Of a stretch of 6,398 bases of DNA, positions 1-3,720 are shown piece by piece. Source of the DNA: an uncultured Clostridium sp. (GTDB taxonomy: Bacteria > Bacillota > Clostridia > Clostridiales > Clostridiaceae); assembly GCA_900543325.1 (NCBI GenBank), contig UQQU01000112.1, positions 1-6,398 on the forward strand, written 5' to 3'. How positions within the stretch are numbered: position 1 is the first letter of the stretch; each line of letters begins with the position of its first letter. The translations under genes and the position numbers were made by a program. A model generated the notes under the pieces. It saw only the letters and a list, made by a program, of their open reading frames with translations, did not search any database and was not told where the DNA came from.

Positions 1-52
1 CGTCGATGGTACTGCACGGGAGACTGTGTGGGAGAGTAGAACGTTGCCAGGT
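1..52 (+). rRNA. rrf: 5S ribosomal RNA, 3' end (partial)
   Basis: This is the last ~52 bases of a 5S rRNA gene cut by the window edge. It matches, base for base, the 3' part of the complete 5S gene at 1468-1584 (positions 1-55 equal 1533-1587). It ends in the GTTGCCAGG segment that forms the 3' strand of the terminal helix of 5S rRNA. tRNA-Lys follows after 5 bases, so this is probably the distal end of an rRNA operon. Whether 16S and 23S lie upstream cannot be seen. Confidence 0.95.
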
Positions 53-57
53 AATTT

Positions 58-133
58 GCGCTATTAGCTCAGTTGGTAGAGCACCTGACTCTTAATCAGG
101 GTGTCCCCGGTTCGAACCCGTGATGGCGCACCA
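58..133 (+). tRNA. tRNA-Lys (anticodon CTT)
   Basis: A 76-base cloverleaf with encoded CCA. The acceptor stem is 58-64 with 123-129 (one G-T pair), the D stem is 67-70 with 79-82, and the anticodon stem is 84-88 with 96-100 around loop CTCTTAA, placing CTT at 91-93. This tRNA reads AAG lysine codons. The T arm is 106-122 with loop TTCGAAC. Its second stem pair is a C-T mismatch (107/121); the other four pairs are Watson-Crick. It is co-transcribed with the 5S fragment just upstream and followed at once by a terminator. Confidence 0.96.
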
Positions 134-173
134 AAACCTTAATTTATCTTATGATAAATTAAGGTTTTTTTTT
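134..173 (+). terminator. Intrinsic terminator of the 5S-tRNA-Lys unit
   Basis: A perfect 12-bp inverted repeat (137-148 with 153-164) encloses a 4-base loop TTAT. A-rich bases precede it and a run of nine T follows (165-173). It begins right after the tRNA CCA end, so it should separate stable-RNA transcription from the dehydrogenase gene downstream. Confidence 0.93.
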
Positions 174-188
174 ATATTTTTATTAGTA

Positions 189-229
189 TATAATAGAAAA
201 TGATACAATAAGAAAATATAAAGGGAGGG
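189..229 (+). promoter_or_regulatory. Possible -10 element and ribosome binding site of the dehydrogenase gene
   Basis: TATAAT at 189-194 is a perfect -10 hexamer. The bases about 17 upstream (166-171) are only T residues from the preceding terminator, so no good -35 is present. GGAGGG at 224-229 lies 7 bases before the ATG at 237 and fixes that start. No TTGTTAA-N4-TTAACAA Rex operator is visible between the terminator and the gene, although Rex controls ldh in many clostridia. Confidence 0.45.
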
Positions 230-236
230 TTAAAAA

Positions 237-1193
237 ATGGCATTAAAAAGTAGAAAGGTGGCTATTGTTGGAACTGGATTAGTAGGATCAAGTACAGCAT
301 TTAGTTTAATAACACAAGGTGTTTGTGAAGAGATATTAATGATTGATTTAAATGAAGAACGAGCTTTAGGGGAAGCAATGGATTTAAATCATTGCATAGA
401 ATATTTAAATAGAAATACAAAGGTTAGAGCAGGTTCATATGAGGAATGTGGGGATGTTGATATCGTAGTAATAACAGCAGGTGCACCACCTAAGCCAGGT
501 CAAACAAGAATAGATACTCTGCATTTGTCAGCTAAAATAGCAGAGTCTATAGTGAATCCAATAATGAAAAGTGGATTTAAGGGATATTTTATAATTATAT
601 CTAATCCAGTAGATATGATTGCATATCATGTATATAAACTATCAGGACTACCTAAAAGTCATGTAATAGGTACAGGAACATCAGTTGATTCTGCAAGATT
701 GAAAAACTTTATTGGAGAATTATTAAATGTAGATCCAAGATGTGTTCAAGCATACTCTATGGGAGAACATGGGGATTCACAAATGGTACCTTGGTCACAT
801 GTATATGTTGGAGGTAAACCATTTTTAAAAGTTATTGAAGACAATCAAGAGAGAATTGGAGATGTAAATTTAAATACTCTTGTATTAGATACAGCTAAAG
901 CAGGATGGGAAGTATATAATAGAAAAGGAACTACATATTATGGAATAGCAACAGCAACAGTTGCAATAATAAAAGCTATTATAAATGATGAGAATAGGAT
1001 AATGCCAGTTTCTACGTTGTTAGATGGAGAGTATGGAGAATTTAATGTATTTACAGGAGTGCCAGTTGTTTTAAATGGTAGTGGTGTTAAAGAAGTTGTT
1101 GAGATTGATATGTTGCCAGATGAACTTAGTAAATTTAAGCAATCAAATGATTTTATAAGAAAATGTATTGCTGAATTAGGGTATGAAATATAA
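237..1193 (+). CDS. ldh: L-lactate / L-2-hydroxyacid dehydrogenase (LDH/MDH family)
   Basis: A 318-residue cytoplasmic NAD-dependent dehydrogenase, normal length for the LDH/MDH family, which interconverts 2-oxoacids and L-2-hydroxyacids (pyruvate/lactate in fermentation). The Rossmann motif GTGLVGS is at 12-18, with Asp37 at the end of strand 2 favouring NAD over NADP. Family catalytic residues are present: Arg91 in the mobile loop (R109 in classical LDH numbering), Asn123 in SNPVD, Asp151 and Arg154 in VDSAR, and catalytic His178 in GEHGDS. The substrate loop reads GAPPKPGQTR, so the position that is Gln102 in typical LDH (Arg in malate dehydrogenase) is Pro85 by my alignment. The SNPVD, IGTGT and GEHGDSQ-V-WS segments also resemble L-2-hydroxyisocaproate dehydrogenases. 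A branched or larger 2-oxoacid is therefore a possible substrate. Family assignment is firm, substrate is not. The gene is monocistronic, between terminators and stable RNA genes. Confidence 0.88.
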   Translation: MALKSRKVAIVGTGLVGSSTAFSLITQGVCEEILMIDLNEERALGEAMDLNHCIEYLNRNTKVRAGSYEECGDVDIVVITAGAPPKPGQTRIDTLHLSAKIAESIVNPIMKSGFKGYFIIISNPVDMIAYHVYKLSGLPKSHVIGTGTSVDSARLKNFIGELLNVDPRCVQAYSMGEHGDSQMVPWSHVYVGGKPFLKVIEDNQERIGDVNLNTLVLDTAKAGWEVYNRKGTTYYGIATATVAIIKAIINDENRIMPVSTLLDGEYGEFNVFTGVPVVLNGSGVKEVVEIDMLPDELSKFKQSNDFIRKCIAELGYEI

Positions 1194-1251
1194 ATAAAAT
1201 TTACATAAATAAAAGATTAATTTAATATTAGTTTATAATTTTAATTAAAAG

Positions 1252-1289
1252 TAAAGTTAAGTGATTTATTACTAAATTGCTTAACTTTA
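1252..1289 (+). terminator. Stem-loop after the dehydrogenase gene, possible weak terminator
   Basis: Positions 1252-1267 pair with 1274-1289 to give a 16-bp stem with two G-T pairs around the loop ATTACT. It lies ~60 bases after the stop codon. No T-run follows, so termination may be inefficient, or the stem may act as a 3'-end stabiliser. The 3' arm can also pair with a second downstream segment (1300-1314), giving a competing hairpin. Confidence 0.45.
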
Positions 1290-1392
1290 TATAAGAAAAT
1301 TAAGCAATTCAGTATAGTATTTATTAAATATAAAGTATTTTAAGAATAAAAAATAAAAAATAGAGAATAATAAATTTATTTTTAAAAATATG

Positions 1393-1421
1393 TTGACATA
1401 TGTAGAATGTATATGTATAAT
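1393..1421 (+). promoter_or_regulatory. Consensus sigma-A promoter for the 5S-tRNA unit
   Basis: TTGACA (1393-1398) and TATAAT (1416-1421) are both perfect consensus hexamers with the ideal 17-base spacer. A very A/T-rich stretch precedes them and could serve as an UP element. The predicted transcript starts about 1428 and enters the 5S gene roughly 40 bases later. A 7-bp inverted repeat TTGTTGA/TCAACAA (1428-1434 with 1443-1449) falls at the start of the leader and may be a processing or protective hairpin. Confidence 0.88.
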
Positions 1422-1467
1422 AAGTAATTGTTGAGGGACAAATCAACAAAACAAATAAAAAAATAAA

Positions 1468-1584
1468 TCTGGTGATGATGGCGTAGAGGAAACACTCCTT
1501 CCCATTCCGAACAGGAAAGTTAAGCTCTACAGCGTCGATGGTACTGCACGGGAGACTGTGTGGGAGAGTAGAACGTTGCCAGGT
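1468..1584 (+). rRNA. rrf: 5S ribosomal RNA, complete
   Basis: A ~117-base 5S rRNA gene, the small RNA of the large ribosomal subunit's central protuberance. The 5' strand TCTGGTGAT (from 1468) pairs with GTTGCCAGG (ending 1583) to make helix I. The internal CCGAACAGGAAAGTTAAGC block at 1507-1525 is typical of bacterial 5S. Ends are set from the helix and could move by a base or two. Unusually, a promoter and not a 23S gene lies directly upstream, so this 5S is transcribed apart from 16S and 23S, with two tRNAs after it. Confidence 0.93.
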
Positions 1585-1589
1585 AATAA

Positions 1590-1666
1590 GGATCTTTAGC
1601 TCAGTTGGTTAGAGCAACCGGCTCATAACCGGTCGGCCCGGGGTTCGAGTCCCTGAAGGTCCACCA
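1590..1666 (+). tRNA. tRNA with CAT anticodon (elongator Met or Ile2)
   Basis: A 77-base cloverleaf with encoded CCA. The acceptor stem is 1590-1596 with 1656-1662 (one T-G pair). The anticodon stem ACCGG/CCGGT surrounds loop CTCATAA, placing CAT at 1624-1626. It lacks the C1-A72 mismatch and the anticodon-stem GGG/CCC pairs of initiator tRNA-fMet, so it is not the initiator. Genes with this anticodon can be elongator Met or, when C34 is changed to lysidine by TilS, the Ile tRNA for AUA codons. The GGATCTTTAGCTCAG 5' half resembles what I recall of the Bacillus Ile2 tRNA, so the identity stays open. Confidence 0.93.
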
Positions 1667-1671
1667 TTTTT

Positions 1672-1747
1672 GGGGGTATAGCTCAGTTGGGAGAGCACTT
1701 GCCTTGCACGCAAGGGGTCAAGGGTTCGAATCCCTTTACCTCCACCA
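1672..1747 (+). tRNA. tRNA-Ala (anticodon TGC)
   Basis: A 76-base cloverleaf with encoded CCA. The acceptor stem is 1672-1678 with 1737-1743 and holds one G-T pair at its third position. The anticodon stem CTTGC/GCAAG encloses loop CTTGCAC, giving TGC at 1705-1707. The acceptor stem lacks a G3-T70 pair in the precise sequence context of E. coli, but it does carry a G-T pair at that third position, the main identity signal for alanyl-tRNA synthetase. Five bases separate it from the preceding tRNA. Confidence 0.96.
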
Positions 1748-1775
1748 AAGCTACGATATAAATCGTAGCTTTTTT
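1748..1775 (+). terminator. Intrinsic terminator of the 5S-tRNA unit
   Basis: A perfect 10-bp inverted repeat, AAGCTACGAT with ATCGTAGCTT (1748-1757 with 1762-1771), has a 4-base loop ATAA and a T-run at 1770-1775. It starts on the base after the tRNA-Ala CCA end. Confidence 0.92.
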
Positions 1776-1806
1776 ATTTTATTATAATCTAAGGTGTAAC
1801 AAATAT

Positions 1807-1856
1807 AAAATCATTCTTTTATATAATTTTTATTATTATGAGAGAGTGATTTTTTT
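1807..1856 (+). terminator. Possible second (back-up) terminator
   Basis: Positions 1807-1819 pair with 1841-1853 (13 bp, two G-T pairs) around a 21-base AT-rich loop, and the 3' arm ends in a run of seven T (1850-1856). Lying ~30 bases after the first terminator, it could act as a back-up stop for the strongly transcribed stable-RNA unit. The long loop makes this less certain. Confidence 0.5.
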
Positions 1857-1955
1857 ATTTTGATGAATAATAATATAAATAAAGAAATAAGTGGTAATTA
1901 ATATGAAATATACAATATTATGTCGTAAAATAAATTTAAATTTGTTATTGTTTTT

Positions 1956-1998
1956 TTGTTACCATTTTAATAAAGTATTATATAATAGTGTTATAACA
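1956..1998 (+). promoter_or_regulatory. Possible promoter with an operator-like palindrome
   Basis: TATAAT at 1981-1986 is a perfect -10 hexamer. TTGTTA at 1956-1961 is a fair -35, but the 19-base spacer is long. The perfect 10-base palindrome TGTTATAACA (1989-1998) covers the expected transcription start, a position where a repressor could block initiation. No known operator was recognised. The region is ~80% A/T, so chance palindromes are likely. Confidence 0.4.
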
Positions 1999-2036
1999 TT
2001 TATGAAGTTAAAATTATATAAAAGAACTTGTTAAGT

Positions 2037-2058
2037 ATTCTTATCATAATATAAGAAT
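2037..2058 (+). promoter_or_regulatory. Leader hairpin abutting the ribosome binding site of the 49-residue gene
   Basis: ATTCTTAT (2037-2044) pairs with ATAAGAAT (2051-2058) around loop CATAAT. The stem ends on the base before the GGGAGTGG ribosome binding site. It may keep the site exposed or lengthen mRNA life. The A/T-only pairs (one G-C) make it a weak hairpin. Confidence 0.4.
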
Positions 2059-2070
2059 GGGAGTGGTTGT

Positions 2071-2220
2071 GTGGAAAAGAAAATAAACTTAGAGAAAAAA
2101 ATTATTCAGTTGAAACTTGAAAAGAGAGATTTAGTCTTAGCTGGGAAAAGTACAAGCAAGATAGATGAGGAAATTGACAATATAAAAAATGAGTTAGATA
2201 AATTATCTGTAGTAAAATAA
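2071..2220 (+). CDS. Small helical protein, 49 residues, GTG start
   Basis: The frame GTG GAA AAG AAA ... GTA AAA TAA encodes 49 residues. GGGAGTGG at 2059-2066 provides a ribosome binding site with GGAG 7 bases before the GTG; no in-frame ATG exists upstream before a stop at 2047. The protein is highly charged: lysine/glutamate-rich residues 1-23, a short LAGKSTSK turn (23-30), then a second predicted helix DEEIDNIKNELDKL (32-45), suggesting a two-helix hairpin. Length and two-helix form recall the small Spo0E-like phosphatases of sporulating Firmicutes, but the SQxLDxLI signature of that family is absent, so I do not assign it. A 7-8-bp hairpin abuts the ribosome binding site. The next gene begins 99 bases later. 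Confidence 0.7.
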   Translation: MEKKINLEKKIIQLKLEKRDLVLAGKSTSKIDEEIDNIKNELDKLSVVK

Positions 2221-2228
2221 ATTTCTTT

Positions 2229-2312
2229 TAGACGTAATCTTTAAGCATATTATATAAAAATATATCATAATAATTTTTGAGGGAAGTATATTTCTATTTA
2301 AATATAGGAGGT
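2229..2312 (+). promoter_or_regulatory. Possible promoter and ribosome binding site for the zinc-ribbon gene
   Basis: TAGACG (2229-2234) followed 16-18 bases later by TATATA/TATAAA (2251-2258) is a passable sigma-A-like pair in the gap between the 49- and 147-residue genes. No terminator is visible in the gap, so read-through from upstream is equally possible. AGGAGGT at 2306-2312 is a near-perfect ribosome binding site 7 bases before the ATG at 2320 and settles that start. Confidence 0.35.
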
Positions 2313-2319
2313 AATATTT

Positions 2320-2763
2320 ATGATAAGAACAGTGGTATGCGAAAAGGAAGGTTGTTCAGGAAATACTTTTTTTATAGAAACTCAAGGAAATAATTTAGTT
2401 TTGACATGTGCACATTGTAAAAGCAAATATGAGTTTGATATAAGTTATTATGATTTTATTATATTATCTAATTGTTCTAAATGTAATAATGACACTTTTA
2501 AAGTATTTAGAGATACAGAAAAAGAAGGAATATATGCAAAGTGCGTAGAATGTGGTTCAACACCAGAAAAAATATATATAGATTCAGATGGTATTCAAGT
2601 ATCTTATGAGGCTAAATTGCTAAATGATATAAAGGAGCTTATGTATTTATTAGAGCAAAGGATATGTAATTTAGAAGTAAAATTGCAAGACTTAGAAAGT
2701 AGTCAAGGAATATTGGAGGAGTCATTAGCTTATATAAATAGATATTTAGTTGAAAAGAATTAA
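2320..2763 (+). CDS. Double zinc-ribbon protein with C-terminal helical region
   Basis: A 147-residue protein I cannot match to a named family. Eight cysteines form two successive four-Cys sets: Cys7, Cys12, Cys30, Cys33, and Cys52, Cys55, Cys75, Cys78. Each set has the pattern of a zinc ribbon, with ~17-19 residues of predicted beta strand between knuckles. The two look like an internal duplication (CSGNTFFIET and CNNDTFKVFR follow the first knuckles). The first knuckle, C-x4-C, is wider than the usual C-x2-C. Residues 93-147 are Leu/Glu/Lys-rich with heptad-like spacing (LLNDIKELMYLLEQRICNLE), suggesting a coiled coil and oligomerisation. No signal peptide or membrane segment is seen, so it is probably cytoplasmic. 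Zinc ribbons often bind nucleic acid or protein; its actual role is unknown. The VanZ-like gene follows after 42 bases, probably in the same transcript. Confidence 0.85.
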   Translation: MIRTVVCEKEGCSGNTFFIETQGNNLVLTCAHCKSKYEFDISYYDFIILSNCSKCNNDTFKVFRDTEKEGIYAKCVECGSTPEKIYIDSDGIQVSYEAKLLNDIKELMYLLEQRICNLEVKLQDLESSQGILEESLAYINRYLVEKN

Positions 2764-2805
2764 ATAATTTTTTATCTAACTGATGTATAAATTAAGGAGA
2801 AGAAT

Positions 2806-3276
2806 ATGAAGAACAAAAGACTTATAATTAGCTGGATATTGTTAATTGGATGGATGCTATTGATATTTTGTATGTCAAATCAACCAGCAGATATTTCTAG
2901 TAAACAAAGTGATTTAGTAATAAATTTATTTTCTGCTATAGGTATTGATTTAAATACTCATTTAGGAGAACTTGCTTCCTTTGTTGTAAGGAAAGCTGCT
3001 CATTTTACAGAATATTTTATATTATATTGTTTTTCTATTGCTGTCTGCAAACAGTATGTTGATATAAAAAAAGCAAGAATTTATAGTTTATTCATTGTAT
3101 TAGGTTATGCGATTAGTGATGAAGTTCATCAATATTTTATACCAGGAAGAGAAATGGCTATTAGGGATGTAGCAATTGATTTTTCAGGAGGGGTTTTAGG
3201 TTTTATAGTTAATATAGTCATTTGTAAAATTAAAATTAATAAGAAAAATAATTATAGAGAACAAGTTATAGATTAA
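2806..3276 (+). CDS. VanZ-like family membrane protein
   Basis: A 156-residue integral membrane protein of the VanZ-like family. Predicted membrane segments lie near residues 6-23, 66-82, 92-110 and 127-144. Family motifs are in order: FCMSNQPA after the first segment, RKAAHFTEY at 62-70, YAISDEVHQ at 101-109, PGRE at 113-116 and DVAIDFSGG at 121-129. The conserved polar residues (His66, Glu69, Asp105, Glu106, His108, Arg115, Asp121, Asp125) are all kept. VanZ itself gives low-level teicoplanin resistance in Tn1546, but most chromosomal members are of unknown role and no other van gene is here, so glycopeptide resistance should not be inferred. AAGGAG (2794-2799) lies 6 bases before the ATG. 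The gene is last in its unit, before a strong terminator. Confidence 0.92.
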   Translation: MKNKRLIISWILLIGWMLLIFCMSNQPADISSKQSDLVINLFSAIGIDLNTHLGELASFVVRKAAHFTEYFILYCFSIAVCKQYVDIKKARIYSLFIVLGYAISDEVHQYFIPGREMAIRDVAIDFSGGVLGFIVNIVICKIKINKKNNYREQVID

Positions 3277-3349
3277 ACACTGAAAATATAATTGTGACAT
3301 AATATAAAAATATTAAATAGTAATTATAAGAATATAATTTTAAATTATA

Positions 3350-3396
3350 AGGACTTATACTAAAGATTAAAAATTTAGTATAAGTTCTATTTTTTT
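3350..3396 (+). terminator. Intrinsic terminator after the VanZ-like gene
   Basis: Positions 3350-3364 pair with 3374-3388 (15 bp, one G-T pair) around a 9-base loop, and seven T follow at 3390-3396. It closes the small-gene unit ~75 bases after the VanZ-like stop codon. Confidence 0.9.
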
Positions 3397-3675
3397 ATAT
3401 TAAAGTTAATTAATGATAAATAGTTTAGTGGTTATTCAATAAATTGGAGAAATGTATACACCTTATTTATACAATATAGATATAACTTAGAATAAAATAA
3501 TATCCTATATGGTTAAACTATAATTAATTGGAATAATTTTAAGTAATGAGAAAAATTTAAGGGTAATAGGATGAAATGAATTATGTACTATTTATAGGTA
3601 TAAGTTCATAAAGATTAAGTATAACTTTAAAATAATAGTTACCAATAAAATAATAATTAATTAATCTATATAAAG
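3397..3675 (+). other. AT-rich non-coding region upstream of the EF-G paralogue
   Basis: This stretch holds no open frame longer than about ten codons with a ribosome binding site. Promoter candidates are weak: TTGGAG (3444-3449) with TATACA (3468-3473) at an 18-base spacer, and a TATAAT at 3519-3524 without a matching -35. The 10-base word GTATAAGTTC occurs both in the terminator at 3378-3387 and at 3598-3607. I recognise no riboswitch or T-box here. At ~280 bases it could be a long 5' leader or carry an unrecognised small RNA. Confidence 0.5.
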
Positions 3676-3676
3676 A

Positions 3677-3720
3677 AAGGTGGGTGAATGATAATACTAA
3701 AATAGTATTATCGTGACGTT
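3677..3720 (+). promoter_or_regulatory. Displaced Shine-Dalgarno and hairpin in the EF-G paralogue leader
   Basis: The only Shine-Dalgarno-like sequence is AAGGTGG at 3677-3683, 37 bases before the ATG at 3721, far beyond the usual 5-10. Between them a perfect 9-bp hairpin (3690-3698 with 3704-3712, loop AAAAT) could fold out 23 bases and cut the effective spacing to about 14. Two very short frames start next to the Shine-Dalgarno: ATG at 3688 (MIILK, stop 3703-3705) and GTG at 3684 (VNDNTKIVLS, stop 3714-3716). The latter ends 4 bases before the real start, suiting re-initiation. Structure is directly visible; a regulatory role is inferred. Confidence 0.55.

Noticed and set aside
1..1587. 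Mobile element carrying ldh
   Set aside because: The flanking repeats are functional 5S rRNA ends, with no transposase, integrase or terminal inverted repeats in between.
2806..3276. Glycopeptide (teicoplanin) resistance determinant
   Set aside because: VanZ-like proteins are widespread in Firmicute chromosomes, and no vanH, vanA, vanX or regulator gene is nearby.
3397..3720. T-box or other riboswitch in the long leader of the EF-G paralogue
   Set aside because: No T-box TGGNACC bulge or AGGGTGGNACCGCG block is present, GGTGGGT at 3679-3685 being only a superficial match, and no known aptamer core was recognised.
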